Shown: positions 1-5,648, numbered from the stretch's first letter. The stretch: DNA of 9,737 nt from an uncultured Clostridia bacterium (GCA_947628885.1 CANRBO010000040.1:1-9737); one strand, 5' to 3'. Made by a program: numbers and translations. Notes: a model not told the origin generated them from the letters alone.

Positions 1-478
1 TAACTTGATCAATTGCAACTGCAACTTTTGAAATTGTTTGTAACAATGATCCAGCAAGTTTTGAAAGAAGTTCTTCTCTTGAAGGAAGTTTTGCTAGTGT
101 GATTATTTCATCAACACTCATAACTTTTCCTTCTATCATACCACCTTTAATTTTGTAGTTTTCATGCTCTTTAGAGAACTTGTAAACTGCTTTTAATGGT
201 GATAAATAGTCTTCTGTTGAAGATACTATTGCTGTTGGTCCTTCTAATAAATCGTCAAGACCTGTTTCTCCATTTAGATCCATTGCTCTTCTTACAATAT
301 TATTTTTTGTAATTTTGCAAGTAGCATTTGTTTCTCTAAGAGATTTTCTGATTTTTGTATCTTCATCAACAGTTGTTCCTCTGTAATCAACTAGAAGTAC
401 TAAATTTGTAGTTTTTAGATATTCTGCTAATTCTTTTACTTCTGCTTCTTTTTTAGCGATAATTTCTTTGTTTGCCAT
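1..478 (-). CDS. rplJ: 50S ribosomal protein L10, 3' end cut off by window edge
   Basis: L10 forms the base of the ribosomal stalk and anchors the L7/L12 dimers that recruit translation GTPases. Reading the minus strand from the ATG at 478 gives 159 residues beginning MANKEIIAKKEAEVKELAEY and containing the family motif VDYRGTTVDEDT near residue 31. The frame is still open at base 1. L10 proteins are usually about 165-175 residues, so only a short C-terminal end is missing. A ribosome binding site AGGAGGT lies at 491-497. The gene follows rplA after a 180-nt gap that holds an L10 leader RNA and an attenuator hairpin, so L10 probably represses its own synthesis and that of the expected downstream rplL. 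Identification is confident from the N-terminal sequence and the gene order. Confidence 0.95.
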   Translation of the reverse strand, partial: MANKEIIAKKEAEVKELAEYLKTTNLVLLVDYRGTTVDEDTKIRKSLRETNATCKITKNNIVRRAMDLNGETGLDDLLEGPTAIVSSTEDYLSPLKAVYKFSKEHENYKIKGGMIEGKVMSVDEIITLAKLPSREELLSKLAGSLLQTISKVAVAIDQV

Positions 479-530
479 TTTTTATTTTTCACCTCCTATT
501 TTTTATTTATTTTATTAAAACTTAATAACT

Positions 531-592
531 GTGTAATAAAATAAAAGTTCAATTTATCCTAGCCTTACGAGGCTATAAATAGATTGAACTTT
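531..592 (-). terminator. Attenuator hairpin in the rplJ leader
   Basis: On the minus strand, AAAGTTCAAT (592-583) pairs with ATTGAACTTT (553-544), and TAGCCT pairs with AGGCTA around a CGTA loop, with a bulged middle section. The hairpin is followed by a U-rich tract (TTTTATTTTATT). It lies directly after the L10 leader core and before the rplJ ribosome binding site. This fits a conditional terminator that stops transcription when L10 is in excess. The U-tract is interrupted by A residues, so basal read-through is expected. Confidence 0.7.
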
Positions 593-655
593 AATATTCT
601 CTCATATTTTAACCTCGGTAGGACTTCCTTTATGCCTACTGTCTTTGGCTTCTTT
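544..655 (-). promoter_or_regulatory. Ribosomal protein L10 leader RNA
   Basis: The minus-strand RNA between rplA and rplJ contains the segment GACAGUAGGC ... GUCCUACCGAGGU. GUAGG (635-639) pairs with CCUAC (618-622), and AGCC (646-649) can pair with GGUU (611-614). This matches the Firmicutes L10 leader, to which L10 or the L10-L12 complex binds to reduce expression of rplJ-rplL. It is followed by a long hairpin and a U-rich stretch, as expected for control by transcription attenuation. The match comes from recalled motif sequence and position, not from a covariance search. Confidence 0.85.
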
Positions 656-660
656 ATAAA

Positions 661-1344
661 TTATTTTTGGTCAATATACAAACCAGGTCCCATAGTTGGT
701 GCGATTGATACACTCTTGATGTATTGACCTTTAGCTGCTGCTGGTTTTGCTTTGATTATTGCTGACATTATTGCATCATAGTTTTCTTGTAATTTGCTTG
801 CTCCAAATGATACTTTTCCAAATCCTAAGTGAATAATGTTATTTTTGTCTAGTCTATATTCAACTTTTCCTGATTTAACATCTGAGATTGCTTTTGTAAC
901 ATCCATTGTTACAGTTCCTGATTTTGGATTTGGCATTAAACCTTTTGGTCCTAATACCTTTCCTAATCTTCCTACAACTCCCATCATGTCAGGTGTTGCT
1001 ATAACTACGTCATAATCAAACCAATTTTCCTTTTCTATTTTTGGAATTAATTCTTCAGCTCCTACAAAGTCTGCTCCTGCAGCCTTTGCTTCATCAGCTT
1101 TTGGTCCTTTTGCGAATATTAAAACCTTTAATGTTTTACCAGTTCCATTTGGAAGTACTACTGTACCTCTAACTTGTTGGTCTGCATGTTTTGAGTCAAC
1201 TCCTAATTTTACATGTAGTTCAACAGTTTGGTCAAACTTAGTTTTAGGCATTTTTTCAATTATATCTAATGCTTCATTAACAGGATATAATTTCTTTGAA
1301 TCTACCAATTTTGCACTTTCTTGGTATCTCTTTCCTCTTTTCAT
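661..1344 (-). CDS. rplA: 50S ribosomal protein L1
   Basis: L1 binds 23S rRNA at the mobile L1 stalk near the E site and commonly acts as a translational repressor of its own operon. The 227-residue product is full length for a bacterial L1. It starts MKRGKRYQESAKLVDSKKLY and carries the signature region VVGRLGKVLGPKGLMPNPKSGTVT near residues 123-146. The ATG at 1344 follows AAAGGAGGT with good spacing. The gene lies 143 nt downstream of rplK. A small hairpin in that gap ends next to the ribosome binding site and may be the L1 autoregulatory site. No truncation or odd residue was noticed. Confidence 0.97.
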   Translation of the reverse strand: MKRGKRYQESAKLVDSKKLYPVNEALDIIEKMPKTKFDQTVELHVKLGVDSKHADQQVRGTVVLPNGTGKTLKVLIFAKGPKADEAKAAGADFVGAEELIPKIEKENWFDYDVVIATPDMMGVVGRLGKVLGPKGLMPNPKSGTVTMDVTKAISDVKSGKVEYRLDKNNIIHLGFGKVSFGASKLQENYDAIMSAIIKAKPAAAKGQYIKSVSIAPTMGPGLYIDQK

Positions 1345-1355
1345 TTTTACCTCCT

Positions 1356-1386
1356 TTGGTTATATCGAAACTTTCGTCTCTCCCAA
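1356..1386 (-). promoter_or_regulatory. Candidate L1-binding hairpin before rplA
   Basis: The minus-strand RNA forms an outer helix UUGG (1386-1383) with CCAA (1359-1356), and an inner helix from CGAA with UUCG. Between them is an asymmetric internal loop, GAGAGA on one side and AUAUAA on the other. The 3' side runs directly into the AAAGGAGG ribosome binding site of rplA. L1 binding sites in mRNA are short helices interrupted by a loop near the start of the L1 or L11 gene. Position and general shape support this role, but assignment is by inference. Confidence 0.45.
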
Positions 1387-1446
1387 TCTAATTTTATTTT
1401 TAATTTTAGCTTTTTACTTAATCTTCTATTTAGCTTTTAATTTTTC

Positions 1447-1469
1447 TTTAATATTTTCGCAATATTAAA
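1447..1469 (-). other. Short A/T hairpin in the rplK-rplA gap
   Basis: TTTAATATT and AATATTAAA form a perfect 9-bp stem with a 5-nt loop (GCGAA on the minus strand), 18 nt after the rplK stop. It has no following U-tract, so it is not a convincing terminator. It may be a 3' stability element or chance in AT-rich DNA. Confidence 0.3.
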
Positions 1470-1487
1470 AATCAGAATTTTAAATTA

Positions 1488-1922
1488 CTAAGCTTCTACT
1501 GTAACGCCCATTGAACGAGCTGTTCCAGCTACCATTTTCATTGCAGCTTCTAGTGAAGCAGCGTTTAAATCAGGCATTTTTTGTTTTGCTATTTCTTCAA
1601 TTTGTGCTTTTGTAAGATTAGCAACTTTTTCTCTATTTGGCTTTCCTGAACCTTTTTGAATTTTAGCAGATTTCTTAATAAGTACTGCCATTGGTGGTTC
1701 CTTTGTGATAAAGTCAAATGATTTGTCTGGATGAACAGTAATTACAACTGGAATTATTAATCCTGCTTGTTTTGCTGTTCTATCATTAAATTGCTTTACG
1801 AAGTCCATAATGTTAACTCCGCTACCTCCTAATGCTGGTCCAACTGGTGGAGCTGGTGTAGCTTTTCCTGCTTCGATTTGCAATTTGATAATAATTTCTT
1901 TTGCTTCTTTTTTACCTGCCAT
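1488..1922 (-). CDS. rplK: 50S ribosomal protein L11
   Basis: L11 binds the GTPase-associated region of 23S rRNA and is needed for factor-dependent steps and stringent-response signalling. The start is taken as ATG at 1922 (MAGKKEAKEIIIK, 144 residues), because AAGGAGG sits 8 nt upstream. A GTG three codons earlier overlaps that ribosome binding site and is unlikely to be used. The N-terminal region KATPAPPVGPALG carries the conserved prolines of the thiostrepton-binding domain. The next segment reads GGSGVNIMDFVKQFN where many L11 proteins have GQHGVNIMEFCKAFN. The stop codon of nusG overlaps the ribosome binding site, so translation is probably coupled. Confidence 0.97.
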   Translation of the reverse strand: MAGKKEAKEIIIKLQIEAGKATPAPPVGPALGGSGVNIMDFVKQFNDRTAKQAGLIIPVVITVHPDKSFDFITKEPPMAVLIKKSAKIQKGSGKPNREKVANLTKAQIEEIAKQKMPDLNAASLEAAMKMVAGTARSMGVTVEA

Positions 1923-1935
1923 TTTTTGCACCTCC

Positions 1936-2472
1936 TTATCTTACTTTTTCAACTTCTGAGAAGTCTAATTCAACAGGTGTTTCCCTGCCAAACATTGATA
2001 CTAGAACCTTTACTTTATGTTTGTCTTTATTTATTTCTGTAACTGTTCCAGTGAAATCTGTAAATGGTCCATTGATTACTCTAATGTTGTCATTTACTTC
2101 ATAATCTACATTAACTGATTGTGTTTCAAATCCCATTTTTCTTATTTCATAATCGGTAAGTGGTATTGGGTCTGTTCCTGATCCAACAAATCCTGTTACA
2201 CCTCTAGTATTTCTAACAATATACCAAGTTTCTTCTGTAACAATCATTTTTACCAAAACATATCCTGGGAATACCTTTTTTAAGTTTGTTTTTCTTTGAC
2301 CTTCCTTTATTTCTATTTGTTCTTCCATTGGAACTATAATATCAAAGAAATAATCTTGTAATTCTCTGTTCTTTATAGTTTTTTCAAGGTCTGTCTTGAC
2401 TTTATTTTCATATCCTGAATATGTATGAACCACATACCACCTTGGTTCTAAATCATAATCTTTTTGAGACAT
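1936..2472 (-). CDS. nusG: Transcription termination/antitermination factor NusG
   Basis: NusG binds RNA polymerase, affects pausing and Rho action, and links transcription to translation through S10. The 178-residue product is the usual length. The NGN domain starts at PRWYVVHTYSGYENKVK (residues 10-26) and includes KVFPGYVLVKM (about 66-76). It is followed by RGVTGFVG and a C-terminal KOW domain, VNDNIRVINGPFTDFTGTV. The ATG at 2472 follows TAAGGAGG about 9 nt upstream. It lies 50 nt downstream of secE. Its TAA stop at 1936-1938 sits inside the rplK ribosome binding site (TAAGGAGGTG). Confidence 0.97.
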   Translation of the reverse strand: MSQKDYDLEPRWYVVHTYSGYENKVKTDLEKTIKNRELQDYFFDIIVPMEEQIEIKEGQRKTNLKKVFPGYVLVKMIVTEETWYIVRNTRGVTGFVGSGTDPIPLTDYEIRKMGFETQSVNVDYEVNDNIRVINGPFTDFTGTVTEINKDKHKVKVLVSMFGRETPVELDFSEVEKVR

Positions 2473-2522
2473 TACAATTAGCCTCCTTACAAATTATTTT
2501 CTAAATCTTTTTAATTTATAAA

Positions 2523-3116
2523 TTATTCTTCACTATTATCAGATGTGTTTAAATCAACTCCTTCATCTGTTGTTTCAGATGATTCTGAGTTTGTTTCATT
2601 ATTTGATTCTTCTGAGCTTTCATCTAAAATAGCATTTTCATCTGTTACATTGTCTGTAACTTCATTAACAACTTGTGTGCTATTTTGTATTTTTTCAAGT
2701 TGTTTTACTTCTAGTGAAGTTAATCCCTCGAAAATCAAATCAAGCACAAATACTAAAACAGATACAACTATAACTACTACTAAAACAACTGTTGTGTTAG
2801 TCGCTAATTCCTTTTTGTTAGGCCAAATAATTTTTTTAAGCTCTGCTTTAAAATCTTTGAACCAATGTTTTTTATTTTTGTTATCTGTTTTGTCTGATTT
2901 TTTTATTTTCTTAGCATCTTTTTTACTTGATTTTTCCGTTTTCTTTTCTTTTTTTGAAGTAACTGATTTTGTTTCTTTTTCTTCTTCATTGACCTTTTCG
3001 TTATCATTTTCAATTACTTCTTCTTGTATTTCTTCTTCTTTAATTTTTTCTACGGGTGTAGTAGTTTTTACTACTTTTTTATTGCTATTTATCTTCTTTT
3101 TCTTCTTTTTAGCCAT
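2523..3116 (-). CDS. secE: Preprotein translocase subunit SecE, with long N- and C-terminal extensions
   Basis: SecE stabilises SecY in the protein-export channel of the cytoplasmic membrane. The start is ATG at 3116 (MAKKKKKK), with GGGAGGAAG just upstream. A TTG five codons earlier overlaps that site. The product has 197 residues, against about 60-80 for a typical Gram-positive SecE. The family core is at about 84-132: an amphipathic helix WFKDFKAELKKIIWPNKKEL, then a single membrane segment (about 109-130). Residues 1-82 are Lys/Glu-rich low complexity. Residues 136-197 form a Ser/Asn/Glu/Asp-rich acidic tail, which should lie outside the membrane if the usual N-in orientation holds. It sits between rpmG and nusG, the normal place for secE. 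No tRNA-Trp gene is present between rpmG and secE. Confidence 0.93.
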   Translation of the reverse strand: MAKKKKKKINSNKKVVKTTTPVEKIKEEEIQEEVIENDNEKVNEEEKETKSVTSKKEKKTEKSSKKDAKKIKKSDKTDNKNKKHWFKDFKAELKKIIWPNKKELATNTTVVLVVVIVVSVLVFVLDLIFEGLTSLEVKQLEKIQNSTQVVNEVTDNVTDENAILDESSEESNNETNSESSETTDEGVDLNTSDNSEE

Positions 3117-3144
3117 TTTGCTTCCTCCCAATTAAATACAAGAA

Positions 3145-3309
3145 CTATTTTGTTTCTTTATGTGCTGTAGTTTTTTTACAGAATTTGCAATACTTCTTTA
3201 ATTCTAATCTTTCTGAATTATTTTTCTTGTTTTTGTCTGTTACATAATTTCTATTGTGACATTCTGTGCACTCTAAAGTTATATGTTCTCTTGCTCCTTT
3301 TGTTGCCAT
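3145..3309 (-). CDS. rpmG: 50S ribosomal protein L33, zinc-binding form
   Basis: Translating the minus strand from ATG at 3309 gives 54 residues beginning MATKGAREHITLECTECHNR and ending in a TAG stop. Two CxxC pairs, C14/C17 and C41/C44, are the zinc ribbon of the C+ type of L33. The segment NYVTDKNKKN and RLELKKYCKFCKK match the L33 family. A ribosome binding site GGAGGT (3318-3323) lies 8 nt upstream. It is the first gene after a near-consensus promoter and is followed 28 nt later by secE, the usual Firmicutes pairing. Confidence is high despite the small size. Confidence 0.95.
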   Translation of the reverse strand: MATKGAREHITLECTECHNRNYVTDKNKKNNSERLELKKYCKFCKKTTAHKETK

Positions 3310-3339
3310 TTTAATACACCTCCAGCATAAAATCTTTTC

Positions 3340-3365
3340 TAGCGTATGTGGCTACACATACGCTA
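3340..3365 (-). other. Perfect 11-bp stem-loop at the predicted mRNA 5' end of the rpmG operon
   Basis: TAGCGTATGTG (3340-3350) and CACATACGCTA (3355-3365) are exact inverted repeats around a 4-nt loop. The start point expected from the promoter (3364/3363) falls at the first bases of the hairpin, so the mRNA would begin with a closed stem. 5'-terminal stems protect mRNAs from 5'-end-dependent decay in Gram-positive bacteria. It could also act as a weak terminator for transcripts arriving from tsf, but it is followed by GAAAAGATTTT rather than a clean U-tract. Confidence 0.75.
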
Positions 3366-3369
3366 AATT

Positions 3370-3398
3370 ATTCTATCATAAATTTATAGCTATGTCAA
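3370..3398 (-). promoter_or_regulatory. Sigma-A type promoter for rpmG-secE-nusG-rplK-rplA-rplJ
   Basis: On the minus strand, TTGACA (3398-3393) and TAGAAT (3375-3370) are separated by exactly 17 nt, a near-perfect vegetative promoter. The predicted start is A3364 or G3363. The -35 begins 13 nt past the tsf stop codon. This indicates independent transcription of the rpmG operon, even though it immediately follows tsf on the same strand. Confidence 0.88.
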
Positions 3399-3411
3399 CC
3401 CCTCGTTTGCA

Positions 3412-4293
3412 TTATTGTAATTGTTTTGCAACTTCTTCAGCAAAGTTTTCTTCTCTTTTTTCTAGTCCTTCACCTTTTTCAAATCTTGCAAATCTTAAAA
3501 CTTTTCCATGTTTTTCTTCTACCATTTGTCCAACTTTTTTGCTTGGGTCTTTTACAAATTCTTGATTTAATAGACAAATTTCTGAATAGAATTTTCCTAA
3601 TCTTCCAGCTACTATTTTTTCAGCAACTGCTTCAGGTCTTCCTTCATTTATAACTTGTGCTTTAAGAATTTCTTTTTCTTTTTCTAATCTATCAGCTGGA
3701 ACATCTGCTTCACTTAAGAATTCAGGTTTTGCTGCTGCTATTTGCATACATACATCTTTTGCAACAGTTTCATCTGCACCTTCCATTTCAACTAATACAC
3801 CGATTTTTCCTTCTCCATGAATATAGCTTACTATTATTCCGCTTTCTGCTTCAAATCTAATAAATCTTCTAATATTCATGTTTTCGCCTATAGTTGCAAT
3901 TTTATTTGTTAGTACTTCTTGTACTGTAAGATTAGCATCTTCTATAGATTTTTGTGCTAATAATTCATCTAAATCTTTTGGATTGTTTAGAGCTACTTGT
4001 TTTACAACATTTTTTACGAACTCTTGGAAATCTGTATTTTTTGCTACGAAATCTGTTTCAGCGTTTACTTCGATTAATGCTCCTACTTTCTTATCTTCTG
4101 AAACATAAGCATTTACTAATCCTTCTGCTGCTATTCTGTCTGATTTCTTAGCAGCTTTCATTATTCCTCTTTCACGTAAAAGCTCTATTGCTTTTTCTTC
4201 GTCTCCATTTGTCTCTGTCAATACCTTTTTGCAATCCATCATTCCTGCACCTGTTTTTTCTCTTAACTCTTTAACTTGTGTAGCAGTTATCAT
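3412..4293 (-). CDS. tsf: Elongation factor Ts
   Basis: EF-Ts is the guanine-nucleotide exchange factor that recycles EF-Tu-GDP. The 293-residue product is a full-length long-type EF-Ts. It has an N-terminal UBA-like domain (ITATQVKELREKTGAGMMDCKKVL), the EF-Tu contact motif TDFVAKN at residues 80-86, and core repeats with FEAESGIIVSYIHGEGKIGVLVE. The ATG at 4293 follows AGGAGGA with 7-8 nt spacing. It lies 82 nt downstream of rpsB in the conserved rpsB-tsf pair. The usual followers pyrH and frr are absent. The next gene is rpmG, behind its own promoter. No clean terminator follows the stop. Confidence 0.97.
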   Translation of the reverse strand: MITATQVKELREKTGAGMMDCKKVLTETNGDEEKAIELLRERGIMKAAKKSDRIAAEGLVNAYVSEDKKVGALIEVNAETDFVAKNTDFQEFVKNVVKQVALNNPKDLDELLAQKSIEDANLTVQEVLTNKIATIGENMNIRRFIRFEAESGIIVSYIHGEGKIGVLVEMEGADETVAKDVCMQIAAAKPEFLSEADVPADRLEKEKEILKAQVINEGRPEAVAEKIVAGRLGKFYSEICLLNQEFVKDPSKKVGQMVEEKHGKVLRFARFEKGEGLEKREENFAEEVAKQLQ

Positions 4294-4322
4294 TTTTTTA
4301 TCCTCCTAGTTTTTATATTTTT

Positions 4323-4357
4323 TAGATAGTATTTTAATTTTATAAAAATACTATCTA
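4323..4357 (-). other. 13-bp stem-loop between rpsB and tsf
   Basis: The arms at 4323-4335 (TAGATAGTATTTT) and 4345-4357 (AAAATACTATCTA) are a perfect inverted repeat around a 9-nt loop. On the transcribed minus strand the hairpin is followed by AAAAAATATAAAAA, not U residues. It is therefore not a normal intrinsic terminator. It ends about 15 nt before the tsf ribosome binding site. An RNA processing or translation-tuning role is possible but inferred. Confidence 0.55.
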
Positions 4358-4375
4358 TTATAATCAAATTTTTAA

Positions 4376-5164
4376 TTACTCTTCTGAAGCATTTTCTTCT
4401 TCAGCTGCAACTATTTCTTCCATGCTTTCAGGTTCAGCATTGTCTTCTTGTTCTTCAACTGTTTCACCAGCTTCTAAACTTTCTCCTTGCTTTCCTTCAA
4501 TTATTGCATTTGCCATAACATCAGTAACTAATTTTACTGCTCTTATAGCATCATCATTTCCTGGAATTACATAATCTACGTCATTAGGATCGCAGTTTGT
4601 ATCAACTAATCCTACGATAGGAATATTTAATTTTCTAGCTTCTTGAACTGCAATATGTTCCTTCTTAGGATCAACTAAAAATATAACATCTGGAATCTCA
4701 GTCATTTCTTTAATTCCGCCTAAGTTTTTGTTTAGTTTATCCATTTCTTTTCTTAACAATACTACTTCTTTTTTAGGTAGAACTTCGAATGTTCCGTTTT
4801 GTTCCATTGCTTCTAATTCAGCTAATCTTTCAATTCTTTTTCTAATTGTTTTGAAATTAGTTAAAGTTCCTCCTAGCCACCTTTCGTTTACATAGAACAT
4901 ACCGCTCTTTTCTGCTGCTTCTTTAACGCACTCTTGAGCTTGTTTCTTTGTACCAATAAATAGAATTGTTTTTCCTTCTTCAGCTTGCTCTCTAATAAAT
5001 TCGTAAGCTTCATCTAATTTTTTAGATGTCTTTTGTAAGTCGATGATGTGGATACCATTTCTAGCTTGGAATATATATTCAGCCATCCTTGGGTCCCACC
5101 TTCTTGTTTGATGTCCAAAATGAACACCTGCTTCTAGTAATTGTTTCATTGCAACTACTGCCAT
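4376..5164 (-). CDS. rpsB: 30S ribosomal protein S2
   Basis: S2 is a late-binding small-subunit protein that helps recruit S1 or mRNA to the 30S body. The 262-residue product begins MAVVAMKQLLEAGVHFGHQTRRWDPRMAEYI, with the S2 signature GVHFGH near residue 13. It contains FIGTKKQAQ, RWLGGTLTNFKTI and PDVIFLVDPKKE, and it ends in an acidic Glu-rich tail (about 222-262). The ATG at 5164 follows AAAGGAGG with 8-9 nt spacing. A good promoter lies about 105 nt upstream, and tsf follows 82 nt downstream. Length and motifs are normal, apart from the long acidic tail seen in some Firmicutes. Confidence 0.97.
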   Translation of the reverse strand: MAVVAMKQLLEAGVHFGHQTRRWDPRMAEYIFQARNGIHIIDLQKTSKKLDEAYEFIREQAEEGKTILFIGTKKQAQECVKEAAEKSGMFYVNERWLGGTLTNFKTIRKRIERLAELEAMEQNGTFEVLPKKEVVLLRKEMDKLNKNLGGIKEMTEIPDVIFLVDPKKEHIAVQEARKLNIPIVGLVDTNCDPNDVDYVIPGNDDAIRAVKLVTDVMANAIIEGKQGESLEAGETVEEQEDNAEPESMEEIVAAEEENASEE

Positions 5165-5185
5165 TTTAATTTCCTCCTTTTTGTT

Positions 5186-5209
5186 TTATTCCTCCACAAA
5201 TTTCTTCAT
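5186..5209 (-). CDS. Possible leader peptide in the rpsB 5' UTR
   Basis: ATG at 5209 opens a 7-residue frame, MKKFVEE, ending in TAA 21 nt before the rpsB start. AAAAGG at 5219-5224 lies 9 nt upstream as a weak ribosome binding site. It falls inside the predicted transcribed leader. So short a frame may be chance. It is listed because position, start and spacing are all plausible for a leader ORF. Confidence 0.2.
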   Translation of the reverse strand: MKKFVEE

Positions 5210-5275
5210 ATAAAACTACCTTTTATAGGCATCAATTTCATACTCCATTTGTGTGTGTATTTTTCAACGTATATT

Positions 5276-5304
5276 ATTTTATCAGATTTTGAGCTAAATT
5301 GCAA
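5276..5304 (-). promoter_or_regulatory. Promoter for rpsB-tsf
   Basis: On the minus strand, TTGCAA (5304-5299) and TAAAAT (5281-5276) are separated by 17 nt, and TGA directly precedes the -10 (extended -10). The expected start is near 5269, giving an rpsB leader of about 105 nt. S2 often regulates its own operon through such leaders, but I could not assign a known S2-binding fold. The leader holds a 7-codon reading frame, described separately. Confidence 0.82.
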
Positions 5305-5366
5305 TAGTTTTTTTGGAATTTTGCATTTAAAAATTTAGTCTTACAACTTTTCTGTATTTTAAATTA

Positions 5367-5648
5367 TTATGTAAATATCTTTACATAATTCCAAATATCT
5401 TCAAAATTACAAGTAAACAAGCTCCGGGGGATTCCAAGAATTCCTACAATTATTGAATTTATTATACTAAAACCGATATGAAACTCAAATGAGGTTCCTA
5501 CTAAATTTATTAAGAAAATAATTAAAGCTCCTAAAATTGAATTTCCAATCAATTTTAGGATTTTTTTTAATGGAAAGGCAAAATATTTTCCAAAGATTAT
5601 TAATATTGCTATACATGCAATAAATGTTAAAATAACTTTATTGTTCAT
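5367..5648 (-). CDS. bofA: Pro-sigma-K processing inhibitor BofA-like membrane protein, frame broken near the 3' end
   Basis: BofA holds the SpoIVFB protease inactive in the mother-cell membrane during sporulation and so delays sigma-K activation. The start is taken as ATG at 5648 (MNNKVILTFIACIAIL), with AAAGG 12 nt upstream. A GTG at 5669 has no ribosome binding site. There are two or three hydrophobic segments (about 4-20, 36-52, 60-72). The family region runs LKLIGNSILGALIIFLINLVG ... GFSIINSIIVGILGIP. After that the frame reads RSLFTCNFEDIWNYVKIFT, unlike BofA. Dropping one base from the five-G run at 5426-5430 (plus strand) gives GIPGACLLVILKIFGIM, ending at TAA 5381-5383. That is 88 residues, the family's normal length and ending. 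It lies downstream of DUF2508, as in recR-yaaL-bofA clusters. It may be a sequencing error, a mutation or a frameshift site. Confidence 0.8.
   Translation of the reverse strand: MNNKVILTFIACIAILIIFGKYFAFPLKKILKLIGNSILGALIIFLINLVGTSFEFHIGFSIINSIIVGILGIPRSLFTCNFEDIWNYVKIFT

Noticed and set aside
1901..2104. Plus-strand open frame of 67 codons over the rplK/nusG junction
   Set aside because: Antisense to two certain genes, no ribosome binding site, and the composition is that of a reverse shadow.
2545..3135. Plus-strand open frame of 196 codons opposite secE
   Set aside because: The Ser/Phe-rich product mirrors the Lys/Glu-rich secE sequence. No promoter or ribosome binding site, so an antisense shadow.
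3117..3144. tRNA-Trp gene often found between rpmG and secE
   Set aside because: The gap is only 28 nt and holds just the secE ribosome binding site.
3340..3365. Hairpin as an intrinsic terminator for tsf
   Set aside because: The stem is strong, but it is followed by GAAAAGATTTT rather than a U-tract, and a promoter start falls at its edge. A 5' UTR role fits better, though partial termination is not excluded.
3266..3653. Two plus-strand frames opposite rpmG and tsf
   Set aside because: They overlap certain genes in antisense and have no translation signals.
3878..4151. Plus-strand frames opposite tsf
   Set aside because: Antisense shadows of EF-Ts with low-complexity Leu/Ser/Phe composition.
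5141..5338. Plus-strand 65-codon frame over the rpsB start and its promoter
   Set aside because: It covers the rpsB 5' end, leader and promoter in antisense and lacks a ribosome binding site. The Leu/Phe/His-rich product resembles no family I know.
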